A stretch of DNA of 40,314 nucleotides, from assembly GCA_028689635.1 (NCBI GenBank), contig JAQVCU010000016.1, positions 1-40,314 of the forward strand, in the 5' to 3' direction. Numbering within the stretch: the first letter of the stretch is position 1; each line of letters begins with the position of its first letter. Of the stretch, positions 1 through 7,625 are shown in pieces. Source of the stretch: Oscillospiraceae bacterium. Lineage in GTDB: Bacteria; Bacillota; Clostridia; Oscillospirales; Ruminococcaceae. A model generated the notes under the pieces. The model saw only the letters and a list, made by a program, of their open reading frames with translations. It was not told the origin of the DNA and made no database searches. The position numbers and the translations under genes were made by a program.

Positions 1-285
1 ATCGCAGATGATCTCAAAGGGCAGGGGCTCCGCCTGGGTCTCCTCCCGCACCACCTGCGGGTCGCTCTGCATCACCACATATACCTGCGTGCCCTTGGCC
101 TCAAACTCCGCATACCGCTGCGCCAACAGATGCACGTCGTACCGGCAGGTGGTACAGCCGATGTACCGCAGCACCCAGAAAACCGTGCGTTTTCCCCCCA
201 GCAGATCCGCCATGGGCACTCCCGCCCGTTTTTGGGTGTTCACCGCCAGCTCCGGCATCCGCCCGCCTGTCTGAACTCTCGCCAT
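1..285 (-). CDS. Peroxiredoxin-like (AhpC/TSA, thioredoxin-fold) protein, C-terminus cut by window edge
   Basis: Ninety-five N-terminal residues are visible and the reading frame runs off position 1. The segment FWVLRYIGCTTCRYD, with Cys44 and Cys47, followed by an 'F..KG..VYVVMQSDP' strand, matches the AhpC/TSA peroxiredoxin-like family that reduces peroxides or acts as a thiol oxidoreductase in the cytosol. There is no signal peptide. The ATG at 285 is chosen because AAGGAGG lies just upstream (plus-strand cctcctt at 293-299) and an in-frame alternative is absent. A sigma-A promoter (320-348) sits directly upstream, so the gene is probably transcribed apart from frlBD. The exact substrate cannot be told from the fragment. 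Confidence 0.8.
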   Translation of the reverse strand, partial: MARVQTGGRMPELAVNTQKRAGVPMADLLGGKRTVFWVLRYIGCTTCRYDVHLLAQRYAEFEAKGTQVYVVMQSDPQVVREETQAEPLPFEIICD

Positions 286-319
286 ATCATAGACCTCCTT
301 TTTCCCGCTTTTTATCCCC

Positions 320-348
320 ATTATAGTGCCAAAGCCGGCCCCCCGCAA
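320..348 (-). promoter_or_regulatory. Sigma-A promoter of the peroxiredoxin-like gene
   Basis: On the minus strand TTGCGG (343-348), a 17-nt spacer and a perfect TATAAT (320-325) precede the ribosome binding site of the gene starting at 285. Seen in sequence; start site not determined. Confidence 0.65.
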
Positions 349-379
349 GCATTTTTAAAGGTTCCGGGACGCCGGGCCC

Positions 380-1282
380 TCACTCCGCCTGCGGCCAGGG
401 GATCCCAAAGCCGAAAGCCCCGTCCCTCTGGCAGGTGGCCGCCGCAAACAGCGCCGCCTCCGCCATGGACATCTCCAGCGCCCGCCGCCGGTAAAGGTTT
501 AGATCCTCCTGCCGGGGCAGGACTACGGAAAAGCTCTTTAGCTGCCGCGACAGTTTTTCCTCCCATTCCAGCCAGCTGACCAGGAACCGGGCGATATAGG
601 AATCCCCGGCGCCCATGGTGTCCACCGCCGGGCAATAAAACGCCGGCTGGAACAGCAGCTCCCCGCCGTCCCACAAAAAAGAGCCCTCCATCCCCCGGGT
701 CCCCACCGCCATGCGGCTGCCCAGGGATACCGCCCTTTTCAGGGTCTCCTTCGTCTCTTCTTCCGAAATATGGCTGCAGGAGAGAAAGGCATAATCTGCC
801 GCGGGACACACCCGCTCCAGATCCTCCGCCGTCCAGGTGTCGGAAAAGTCGAACCCCAGGGGGACCGGCAGGGCCTTCACCGCCTCCCAGCCCTCCGGGG
901 TAAACGCCGCCCAGATGCTGGCATAGGCCAGATCGTACTTCTGCGCCGTGCAGCGCGCCATATCCTCCGCCGTTACCGGGTTGTCCCGATAGATGGAAAT
1001 ATCCATCTCTAAAAACTCCCGATCCCCGTCGTTTAGCTGCACCGCCGACCAGGCGGTATCGCCCGAAAGTACCCGCATCAGGGAGGTATCCACCCCCACC
1101 GCCTTCAGGGAGTCTGTCTGAAGGCGTCCCAGGCGGTCGGCCCCGACGTTCCCCGCGTAAGCCGCCCGGGCCCCGCACATGCTGGCATAGGCCGCCACGT
1201 TGTAAGCGTTCCCGCCGGGATAGGCCAGACCCTTGTTGCGGTAGATGTCTACGTTGTTGTCTCCAAAGCAATAAAACCTCAC
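380..1282 (-). CDS. frlD: PfkB-family kinase, fructoselysine 6-kinase-like (FrlD)
   Basis: PfkB/ribokinase-family sugar kinase of 300 aa. Visible motifs: GDNNVDIY at the N-terminus, GGNAYNVA (first PfkB signature region), FDFSDTW in the middle and VDTMGAGDS (residues 220-228) holding the catalytic Asp227. GDN.VDIY, FDFSD.W and IDTMGAGDS are characteristic of E. coli FrlD, which phosphorylates fructoselysine at C6. The GTG at 1282 is chosen because GGAAAGGAG lies 8 nt upstream; the frame stays open further but without a site. It follows frlB by 37 nt, so the two form an operon. It is about 40 residues longer than E. coli FrlD owing to a segment after the GAGDS motif. A different Amadori product (for example glucoselysine) is possible. 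Confidence 0.8.
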   Translation of the reverse strand: MRFYCFGDNNVDIYRNKGLAYPGGNAYNVAAYASMCGARAAYAGNVGADRLGRLQTDSLKAVGVDTSLMRVLSGDTAWSAVQLNDGDREFLEMDISIYRDNPVTAEDMARCTAQKYDLAYASIWAAFTPEGWEAVKALPVPLGFDFSDTWTAEDLERVCPAADYAFLSCSHISEEETKETLKRAVSLGSRMAVGTRGMEGSFLWDGGELLFQPAFYCPAVDTMGAGDSYIARFLVSWLEWEEKLSRQLKSFSVVLPRQEDLNLYRRRALEMSMAEAALFAAATCQRDGAFGFGIPWPQAE

Positions 1283-1319
1283 GGCGCGCACTCCTTTCCA
1301 GGTCATCCGGCTGTCGGGA

Positions 1320-2348
1320 TCAATATTTTACCTTGCCCATATAACGGCGCTGGAAGATGGGATGCTTTTTGGCCTCAGCCAGCCCCAGGGCGTATTCGAA
1401 AGCCGCCGCCCAGGCGATGATGGCGCTAAAATATTCCTCCACGCTGTCGTCGATGGCGTTGATCCCGTATTCCTTGACGTCGATGACCGTGACCTTCTCC
1501 ATATCCGCGTACTGGCGCAGGAAAGAAAGGGCCCGCTCATCCAAAGCGCGGGTGCGTCCCTCGTTCATAAAAATGGTAAAGGGGACGTCCCGATCGGTGA
1601 TCTCGAAGGGGCCGTGGAAAAATTCCCCGGCGTGGATGGAGCTGGAGTGGATCCATTCCATCTCCATAAACATGCAGATGCACTGCATATAGGCGGTAAA
1701 CATGGAAGGGCCGCTGCCGATGGTGTACATCACCGGGGCGTCCTTGTGGGCCTCGCCATAGGCCACGGCGCGTTTGGCCGCCTTGGCCGCCGCCTTGCGG
1801 CAGATCTCCGGCAACTTTTCGCAGCCGCCGACAGCGGCGTCATAGTGGGCGTAGCCGTCGCACAGGCGCAGCAACTCAAAGCCCAGCCGCAGCAAGATCA
1901 GCTGGTTGGTGGATTCAAAATGGGTGCGGGCCTCCTCCTGATAATCCTGGGTCTCGTCGTCAAAGATAAAATTGTACTCGCAGGCGTCGCTCAGCGGGCT
2001 TCCCAGGCGGATCGTCAGGCTCAGGGTGGCGGCGCCCAGCTCCCTGGCTTTTTTGCAGGCGTTTACCGTTTCGGCGGTGCCGCCGCCCAGAGAAAGCCCG
2101 ATCACCAGGGCCCCCGGCCCTACGCCCTTGGGGGTGGCGTGATAAAACTCGTTGGCCGAAACCGATTGGACGGACAGGGCGGAGGATTCCTGGCTCAAAA
2201 GGTAATCGATGGGGTACATGCTGGCTTTGGATCCGCCGCAGGCCACGCAGTAGACCCGGCGCAGCCCTCCGGCCTCCTCCGCTTTTTTAACGATCTTCTC
2301 GGCTGTGGCGCGGATCTCGGCGCCGGTGGAACAGGCAGTCTGGTTCAT
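1320..2348 (-). CDS. frlB: SIS-domain sugar isomerase/deglycase, fructoselysine-6-phosphate deglycase-like (FrlB)
   Basis: A 342-aa cytosolic protein with two SIS (sugar isomerase) domains. Features: VYCVACGGSKASMYP, a first phosphosugar-binding loop; LSLGGGTAETVNACK; a second-domain region IHAGEFFHGPFEI; and the ending QRRYMGKVKY, close to the E. coli FrlB ending ERRYYGGLVEY. FrlB cleaves 6-phosphofructoselysine to glucose 6-phosphate and lysine. ATG at 2348 is preferred (AAGGAG 9 nt upstream); ATG at 2354 is also in frame but only 3 nt from the site. It is the first gene of the frlB-frlD operon and is divergent from a GntR regulator. GlmS-like or AgaS-like SIS proteins are the main alternative, but the adjacent FrlD-type kinase favours an Amadori pathway. 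Confidence 0.8.
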   Translation of the reverse strand: MNQTACSTGAEIRATAEKIVKKAEEAGGLRRVYCVACGGSKASMYPIDYLLSQESSALSVQSVSANEFYHATPKGVGPGALVIGLSLGGGTAETVNACKKARELGAATLSLTIRLGSPLSDACEYNFIFDDETQDYQEEARTHFESTNQLILLRLGFELLRLCDGYAHYDAAVGGCEKLPEICRKAAAKAAKRAVAYGEAHKDAPVMYTIGSGPSMFTAYMQCICMFMEMEWIHSSSIHAGEFFHGPFEITDRDVPFTIFMNEGRTRALDERALSFLRQYADMEKVTVIDVKEYGINAIDDSVEEYFSAIIAWAAAFEYALGLAEAKKHPIFQRRYMGKVKY

Positions 2349-2456
2349 GGTCATGTTCTCCTTTTCTGTATGTGTTTTATGTTTATGAGGAAAAGCGCCA
2401 GGCGCTTTTGATGGCCGTAACCAGCCCCGGATGGGCAAAACTTTCCGCGGGGGGTG

Positions 2457-2491
2457 TTGCTGCCCGCCGGAATATGTTATAATCTATAACA
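2457..2491. promoter_or_regulatory. GntR operator palindrome within the divergent frlB/gntR promoter region
   Basis: TGTTATA-ATC-TATAACA (2475-2491) is a perfect 17-bp inverted repeat. It contains a plus-strand -10 TATAAT (2478-2483), with a possible -35 TTGCTG at 2457-2462 (15-nt spacer), serving gntR. On the minus strand the same AT-rich block can supply a -10 for frlB. HutC-subfamily repressors bind palindromes of this size in their own promoter, so this is inferred to be the operator that couples frlBD and gntR. Confidence 0.65.
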
Positions 2492-2537
2492 ACATCATAC
2501 CATTTGTTCCGGCCCGGCGCCGGGAAGGAGGATTGCT

Positions 2538-3302
2538 ATGGAGAACCCGGAATTTATCCCTCAGTTTTCCGGCTTTACCGTCACGTCCCTATATCAGCAG
2601 CTGCGGCAGGCCCTCTCCGCGGAGCTGGACCGCGGAACCTGGAAGCCCGGCGAACAAATCCCCTCCGAAGCGCAGCTAAGCCAGATCTATGGGGTCAGCC
2701 GCATCACCGTGAGAGCCGCGGTGGAAGCCCTGGCGGAGGAGGGCGCCTTGCTGCGCATCCAGGGGAAGGGCACCTTTGTCACCCATCTGCGCAAAAAGAA
2801 ATTGATGATGGCCGACGGGCTGAGCTTTACCGAATTTTGCCGTCAAAACCATTTCACCCCGTCCCGCCGCCTCCTCTGCTGCCAAATGGAGCCCGCCGGC
2901 GAGCAGGACCGGGAAGATCTTGCCCTGGAAGAGGGGGAACAGGTGCTGCGTTTGGACCGGCTGCTTCTGGCCGACGCCCTGCCCATGATGATCTCCTGCG
3001 AACGGTATTTGCCGGAATACGCCTTTTTGCTGGACGCGGACCTGGAAAAAAACTCCCTGCTGGCGCTGGTGCGGGAACACATTCCCGGCGGGCAGGTCTC
3101 CTCCCTGCGGCGCACAGTGGAATGCTCCGTGGCCGGGCCGGAGGACGCGGGGCTGTTGGACATCCCCAAAGGTTCCCCGCTGCTGCTGCTGCGGGACGTC
3201 ATGGGGGACGGCAGCGGCCGGGCCATCCGCCGCTCCCGCGAGCTTTTGGCCGGCGACAAGATCTGCTTTTCCGTGGGTGGCTTCCGCATGCCGTCCGAAT
3301 AA
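2538..3302 (+). CDS. GntR/HutC-family transcriptional regulator (UTRA effector domain)
   Basis: A 254-aa regulator. Residues about 12-80 form a GntR winged helix-turn-helix (LYQQLRQALSAEL, GEQIPSEAQLSQIYGVSRIT, then VRAAVEAL and the wing RIQGKGTFV). Residues about 95-250 are the UTRA ligand-binding domain (F.. HEQ.. 'EEGEQVLRLDRLLLAD', 'ERYLPE'). UTRA regulators usually sense phosphorylated sugars or amino-sugar derivatives. AAGGAGG lies 7 nt before the ATG. It is divergent from frlBD, with a perfect palindrome between them, so the likely role is substrate-induced repression of the Amadori genes, comparable to FrlR. The actual effector is not shown by the sequence. Confidence 0.85.
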   Translation: MENPEFIPQFSGFTVTSLYQQLRQALSAELDRGTWKPGEQIPSEAQLSQIYGVSRITVRAAVEALAEEGALLRIQGKGTFVTHLRKKKLMMADGLSFTEFCRQNHFTPSRRLLCCQMEPAGEQDREDLALEEGEQVLRLDRLLLADALPMMISCERYLPEYAFLLDADLEKNSLLALVREHIPGGQVSSLRRTVECSVAGPEDAGLLDIPKGSPLLLLRDVMGDGSGRAIRRSRELLAGDKICFSVGGFRMPSE

Positions 3303-3311
3303 CTTGTTATG

Positions 3312-3344
3312 TGTTGTTATATTTCATGATGATATAGTATCATC
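3312..3344. repeat. Second palindrome and partial operator repeat downstream of gntR
   Basis: TGTTGTTATA (3312-3321) repeats ten bases found on the minus strand at the upstream operator, and GATGATA-TAG-TATCATC (3328-3344) is a perfect inverted repeat. It lies between the gntR stop and the shared terminator, where no gene start is visible. It could be an auxiliary operator or an RNA hairpin; unproven. Confidence 0.45.
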
Positions 3345-3407
3345 CCTTGCCGCCTCTGTCAATAGCCAATTGGGGCATAAAAATCAAACCCAACCATCCA
3401 AAAGCAA

Positions 3408-3449
3408 AAAAGCGATGGAGATGACCTGAAAATCATCTCCGTCGCTTTT
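3408..3449. terminator. Bidirectional intrinsic terminator between gntR and the HEPN gene
   Basis: A 17-bp stem with one mismatch (3408-3424 with 3433-3449), an 8-nt loop, and A/T runs on both sides. It sits between two converging genes. Confidence 0.8.
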
Positions 3450-3495
3450 CCTTTTGAAAATATCCTTATGAAAGAGAGCCAGATCCTCCCGGCCT

Positions 3496-3987
3496 TTATC
3501 CGTTGTTGTGGGCGGCTTTCGGCACTGCCCGCTGTTGCTCCTCGTGAGGGAACGCCCCATACTGCCCCTCCAGTTCCTCCTCCACCTCCCCGCAAATGAA
3601 GCGGAACAGCTCCACCGACGTGTCGTAGGCGGCCTTTAACTGGTCGTAGGAGAGGTCAAAGGGGATATCTGGCGGGTACCTTGTTTCAATATAGCAATGG
3701 TTCAGGGCGGAGACCCGCTTCATCCAGATCCGGAACTCCTCCTCTTCCTTCATCGCCTGGCGGCAGAGCCAGGAGAGGTTGTGCCCGTCCATGAGCTTGC
3801 CGGTGCACAGCAGGATATAAGCTTTCAGCGCCTTCTCGATCGCCTGCTGGCAGTGGAAGGCGCTGGATTTGTAGCAGAGATGGTCGTTTTCCATCAAAAT
3901 TTTCGCCGCCAGCATATCCTCGCTGGCGCGGTACAGCCAATCGTAAAAGCGGCGGCTGTCCCCCGGGTTGACCCGGCGTCTACCCAT
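3496..3987 (-). CDS. HEPN-domain protein paired with a nucleotidyltransferase-fold partner
   Basis: A 163-aa helical protein of the COG1895-type HEPN group. Diagnostic stretch: ASEDMLAAKIL at 21-31, then FHCQQAIEKALKAY at 44-57, GHNLSWL at 68-74 and YIETRYP at 99-105. Arg91 to His97 and Tyr99 read as R-x5-H-x-Y, which fits the HEPN RX4-6H nuclease motif and the tyrosine that MNT antitoxins AMPylate in HepT systems, although COG1895 proteins often lack this motif and the match may be chance. ATG at 3987 has GGAGG 10 nt upstream. It overlaps the nucleotidyltransferase gene by 8 nt, so the two are translationally coupled. A toxin role (RNase) is possible by family analogy; a scaffold or housekeeping role is equally open. 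Confidence 0.75.
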   Translation of the reverse strand: MGRRRVNPGDSRRFYDWLYRASEDMLAAKILMENDHLCYKSSAFHCQQAIEKALKAYILLCTGKLMDGHNLSWLCRQAMKEEEEFRIWMKRVSALNHCYIETRYPPDIPFDLSYDQLKAAYDTSVELFRFICGEVEEELEGQYGAFPHEEQQRAVPKAAHNNG

Positions 3988-4282
3988 GATAGACCACCCT
4001 CCCCGTCCGAAAGATCCGGCTGGCAAAGGTGTTTCCGTCCCTTAACAGCCGCTCCCACTCCTCTGGGAAATACGAAAGGATGTCGTAGGGCACGTCGCTG
4101 TCGGCGTGCAGGAAAATATCTTCCTCCATGGCCTCCTTGTCCGCCACTTCGGCCACCACGCAGAGTTTAAAAGAGGCCAGGCCTCCCTGGGTATCCTCCT
4201 TGCGGCTGTACAGCAGGATCAGCTCCGGATGAAACCGGGCGGCGATCCAATCGGACACCTGGACGATCTCTTTTTCAATCAC
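3980..4282 (-). CDS. Degenerate minimal nucleotidyltransferase (MNT-fold) partner of HEPN
   Basis: A 100-aa protein. The gene order (MNT then HEPN, overlapping) and the line-up LILLYSRKEDTQGGLASFKL against the family pattern GSxARG...SDxDL point to the MNT nucleotidyltransferase fold. The catalytic residues are mostly missing: the GS loop is YS, and the two metal-binding aspartates of SDxD read SFK. An acid in VPYDILSYFPEEW may be the remaining third position. AMPylation of HEPN therefore looks unlikely and any antitoxin effect would be by binding. GTG start at 4282 has AAGGAGG upstream. It overlaps yfbR by 8 nt at its start and the HEPN gene by 8 nt at its end. Fold assignment rests on context plus weak motif similarity. 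Confidence 0.55.
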   Translation of the reverse strand: MIEKEIVQVSDWIAARFHPELILLYSRKEDTQGGLASFKLCVVAEVADKEAMEEDIFLHADSDVPYDILSYFPEEWERLLRDGNTFASRIFRTGRVVYHG

Positions 4283-4898
4283 GGCACTCTGCCTCCTTTT
4301 TCGGCGCCAAAGCGGGTTCCAGCTCGTCTAAAGTAAGGGAAAAGGCGGGGAAAAATTCCTCCATAAAAATCTCGGCCTCCGGCAGGGCCATTTCTTTCAG
4401 CGCCCGCTCCAGGGCCAGGCGCGCCTTGAGGAAGTCCCGGTTGCCGGCGCGCTCCTCTTCCGCGCATTTGGCCAGGGCGGCGATCTTATCCGCCGCCTTG
4501 ACGATGGCCGCGGCCTGCGGCTCCACGCCCTCCCCGGTGAGATAGGGCAAAAAGTCCCCCCGCAGATCCTCCGGCAGCGTCCCCGCCAAACGCCGGGCGG
4601 CGGAGCGTTCCAGGGCTTTGTAGGAGCCTCGCAGCTCGTTGTTATGATATTTTACCGGCGTGGGCAGATCCCCCGTGATGATCTCGGAGCAGTCGTGGAA
4701 CAGCCCCAGCAGTACCGCCTGGGTAACATCCGGGCTTTTGCCCAGCCGCTTTTGCCCGATCAGGGCCAGGGCGTAGGCGATGGCCGCCACGTCGCTGGCG
4801 TGCTCGCTGACGGTCTCCGGCCGGGTGTTTCGCATCAGGCTCCAGCGGGTGATGTACTTCATCCGGCTCCAAAACGCATAAAAATGGCTGACCTGCAT
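4275..4898 (-). CDS. yfbR: HD-domain 5'-deoxynucleotidase, YfbR-like
   Basis: A 207-aa metal-dependent HD phosphohydrolase. Motifs: TVSEHASDVA with His33, then LFHDCSEIITGDLPTPVKY (the HD pair and the ..E..TGD.PTPVK signature of YfbR), and KAADKIAAL with the distal Asp. YfbR removes phosphate from deoxyribonucleoside 5'-monophosphates in the cytosol and takes part in dNMP turnover. AAGGAGGAG precedes ATG 4898. First gene of a three-gene operon (yfbR, MNT, HEPN) with 8-nt overlaps and its own promoter at 4962-4991. Length fits the family. The reason a nucleotidase is coupled to a HEPN pair is unknown. Confidence 0.85.
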   Translation of the reverse strand: MQVSHFYAFWSRMKYITRWSLMRNTRPETVSEHASDVAAIAYALALIGQKRLGKSPDVTQAVLLGLFHDCSEIITGDLPTPVKYHNNELRGSYKALERSAARRLAGTLPEDLRGDFLPYLTGEGVEPQAAAIVKAADKIAALAKCAEEERAGNRDFLKARLALERALKEMALPEAEIFMEEFFPAFSLTLDELEPALAPKKEAECRD

Positions 4899-4961
4899 AT
4901 TGCGCTCCTCCTTCGGGCCGCTGCCCCAGGCGTGGAAGATCCATGCCGTCTTTGTTTTTTT

Positions 4962-4991
4962 ATTATAACACTTTCCGATCCGCGTTGTAAA
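4962..4991 (-). promoter_or_regulatory. Promoter of the yfbR-MNT-HEPN operon
   Basis: Minus-strand TTTACA (4986-4991), 18-nt spacer, TATAAT (4962-4967), 63 nt before the yfbR start. Confidence 0.7.
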
Positions 4992-5015
4992 ATCCCTCTT
5001 TGCTGCAAAATACTC

Positions 5016-5044
5016 TGGAAAAGCGCGCTGCTTCGTAGTACAAT
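5016..5044 (+). promoter_or_regulatory. Promoter of the yfhO-glycosyltransferase operon
   Basis: TGGAAA (5016-5021), 17-nt spacer, TACAAT (5039-5044). It is divergent from the yfbR promoter and leaves a leader of about 100 nt before the TTG start. Confidence 0.6.
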
Positions 5045-5155
5045 AACAGAAAGAGCGGCCGCGCCGGGTTTTCCCCGGTCACACAGAAAAAGGCCGTTTT
5101 CTGCCGGCGGCCCGTTGTCGCAAAACGCCGGAAATTCTTTTCGGGAGGGAGCATC

Positions 5156-7624
5156 TTGACAGATTATCAGCAGAAAAGCCGCCACTGGCAGGCGTTTTTT
5201 CTTTCCATGGCCATTTCCGCCGTCATTTTCATCCCCTTTGTGATCTACGACCGGGGGTATTTTATCTTTTTGGGGGATTTTAACGTCCAGCAGATCCCCT
5301 TTTACAAGTTGGTGCATGAGGCGGTGCGCTCCGGCGATATCTTCTGGAACTGGTACACCGACCTTGGCGTCAACTTTGTGGGTTCCTATACCTTCTACAA
5401 CCTTACCAGCCCGTTTTTCTGGCTGACTTTGCCCTTCCCCACCAGCTTTGTGCCCCACCTTATGGCGCCGCTGCTGATCCTCAAAAACTCCTGCGCGGCC
5501 CTCACCTCCTATTTTTATCTGGAACGTTTTGTCCGGGATAAGCGCTATGCCGTCCTGGGCGCCCTGTTGTACGCCTATTCCGGCTTTATGCTGTACAACA
5601 CCTTTTTCAACCATTTCCACGAGGTGGCGGTGTTTTTCCCCCTGCTGCTCATCACTCTGGAGCGCCTGATCACCGAAAACCGCCGCGGCGGCTTTGCCCT
5701 GGCGGTGGCGGTCAACGCCTTTGTCAACTACTGGTTCTTCATCGGCGAAGTGATTTTTGTCATCCTCTATTTTTGTATCCGCTCCACCTCGCCCCAATGG
5801 AAAATGTCCCTGCGCAAGTTCTTCTGGACAGGCTTTGAGGCCGTGCTGGGCATGGGCCTTGCCATGTTCGCGTTTCTCCCCTCGGTGCTGGCCATTATGG
5901 GCAATCCCCGCACCACCTCCGATAACCTTGTCTCCGGTTGGAACTTCTGGGTCTATTGGCACGAGCAGCGCCTGCCCGCCATTTTGGGAAGTTTCCTCTT
6001 TCCGCCCCACGTGCCCTCCCGCCCCAACCTGTTTCCGGATCACGGCGCCCAGTGGGCCTCCCTCAGCGCCTGGCTTCCCATGGTGGGGGTCTCCGGCGCC
6101 GTGGCCTACTGCCTGTGGGCCAAAAAAGACTGGCTGCGCAAGATGCTGGGAGCTTGCCTGCTGATGGCTCTCATCCCCGGCTTCAACAGCCTGTTTATCC
6201 TGCTGAACAACTCCTATTACGCCCGCTGGTTCTATATGTTTATCCTGCTGATGTGCCTAGCCACCGTCATCGCCATGGAGCGCCGGGGGGTGGATTACCA
6301 GCGTGGGGTACGCATCGCCGGCATCCTTACCCTATCCGTGACGGCCGCCATTGGCCTAACGCCCAAAAAGGTCGACGGGGAATGGAGCCTGGGCCTTGCC
6401 TCCAACATCCCGGAGTTCTGGCTTTACGCAGTCATCGCCATCATCGGCGTGCTGCTCACCTGGCTCATCATCCACAATTACAAAGGCTCCAAGGCCTTTT
6501 TCCGGGTGTGCTGCCTCTCCCTGGCCGCATACACCGTGCTTTTCGCCTGGGTCTATTTCATCATCGCCAAATCCAGCAAATCCCACGACAACTGGGTCAT
6601 CGACACCTGCATTGAGGGCCGGGAGACCCTGCAGTTGCCGGATGATGAGTTCTGCCGCTCCGATTTTTACAAGACCACCGACAACATGGGCATGTTTTGG
6701 CACCTGCCCAATATCCAGGCTTTCCATTCCATCGTTCCCACCTCCATCATGGAGTTTTATCCCGAGGTAGGCGTCAAGCGGGACGTCTCCTCCAAGCCGG
6801 ACGTCCAGTATTACGCCCTGCGCTCCCTCCTCTCGGTCAAATGGCTGTTTATCGAGGAATCCTCCGAGGAGCAAAGCCCCATGCCGGGCTACCACCTGGT
6901 CTCCAACCACCAGAATTTCAACATCTACGAAAACGAGAACCACCTGCCCATGGGCTTTGCCTATACGGAATATATCGATTCCAGCGATTTTGACGAGACC
7001 TCCAAAGATCTTCGCTGCCGCCTGTTGCTCCGCGGCGTTTTGCTGGAGCAGGACGCCATCGTCCGCAATTCCGATATCCTGACAAAGGTCCCCGATCATT
7101 CCCTGGGGGATCTTTCGGAGGATGACTTCCGGGAGGATGTGGCCGACCGCCGCTCCATGTCCGCTTATTCTTTTGAAAAGGACAACCTCGGCTTTACTTC
7201 TAAGATCAACCTGAAACAGGAAAGCCTGGTGTTCTATTCTGTCCCCTACGACAAAGGCTGGAGCGCCACCGTCAACGGCGAACCTGTCCAGATCGAAAAA
7301 GCCAGCATCGGCTTTATGGCCGTGCGGGCCCCCGCCGGCGACAATGAGATCCGTTTTGATTATATGACCCCCGGCCTGCTCACCGGCCTTAAGGTCTCCG
7401 GCCTGAGCGTCCTGATCCTGCTGGGCTATTTGCTGCTGTGCCACCGGCTGACCCGTGTGCGCCCCCAGCGCCAGGTGCTTTTGCCCCTGGAGGATCTTTC
7501 CGGGGAGGATGACCCCGAAGAACAGCTCACCCTGGAGGAGGTCATCCATCAGCCCCACCCCGACGCGGCAAACGCGCCAAACGCCCCGGAGGCTTGTCCG
7601 GAAGATGAAAAGGAGGAACCATAA
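5156..7624 (+). CDS. yfhO: YfhO-family polytopic membrane protein (GT-C-like glycosyl transfer to surface polymers)
   Basis: An 822-aa integral membrane protein with roughly a dozen hydrophobic helices, a large external loop near residues 480-740 and a final helix (LSVLILLGYLLLC), followed by an acidic cytosolic tail. The N-terminal GDFNVQQIPFYKLVHEAV after the first helix is typical of YfhO. In Bacillus and Listeria, YfhO works with a CsbB-type glycosyltransferase: a lipid-linked sugar is made inside, flipped, and moved by YfhO onto lipoteichoic acid. The neighbour 1 nt downstream is such a glycosyltransferase, supporting this role. The TTG at 5156 is chosen because GGGAGGGAG lies 5 nt upstream and no ATG precedes the first helix. 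No GtcA-type flippase gene is seen in the window. Acceptor unknown. Confidence 0.85.
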   Translation: MTDYQQKSRHWQAFFLSMAISAVIFIPFVIYDRGYFIFLGDFNVQQIPFYKLVHEAVRSGDIFWNWYTDLGVNFVGSYTFYNLTSPFFWLTLPFPTSFVPHLMAPLLILKNSCAALTSYFYLERFVRDKRYAVLGALLYAYSGFMLYNTFFNHFHEVAVFFPLLLITLERLITENRRGGFALAVAVNAFVNYWFFIGEVIFVILYFCIRSTSPQWKMSLRKFFWTGFEAVLGMGLAMFAFLPSVLAIMGNPRTTSDNLVSGWNFWVYWHEQRLPAILGSFLFPPHVPSRPNLFPDHGAQWASLSAWLPMVGVSGAVAYCLWAKKDWLRKMLGACLLMALIPGFNSLFILLNNSYYARWFYMFILLMCLATVIAMERRGVDYQRGVRIAGILTLSVTAAIGLTPKKVDGEWSLGLASNIPEFWLYAVIAIIGVLLTWLIIHNYKGSKAFFRVCCLSLAAYTVLFAWVYFIIAKSSKSHDNWVIDTCIEGRETLQLPDDEFCRSDFYKTTDNMGMFWHLPNIQAFHSIVPTSIMEFYPEVGVKRDVSSKPDVQYYALRSLLSVKWLFIEESSEEQSPMPGYHLVSNHQNFNIYENENHLPMGFAYTEYIDSSDFDETSKDLRCRLLLRGVLLEQDAIVRNSDILTKVPDHSLGDLSEDDFREDVADRRSMSAYSFEKDNLGFTSKINLKQESLVFYSVPYDKGWSATVNGEPVQIEKASIGFMAVRAPAGDNEIRFDYMTPGLLTGLKVSGLSVLILLGYLLLCHRLTRVRPQRQVLLPLEDLSGEDDPEEQLTLEEVIHQPHPDAANAPNAPEACPEDEKEEP

Positions 7625-7625
7625 C

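Noticed and set aside
2676-3289. Two minus-strand frames of 134 and 148 aa inside gntR
   Set aside because: Both are antisense to a well supported GntR gene and show no motif or ribosome site.
4859-6043. 394-aa minus-strand open frame
   Set aside because: It spans the yfbR start, the divergent promoters and the antisense of yfhO; composition is low-complexity and no family motif or ribosome site is present.
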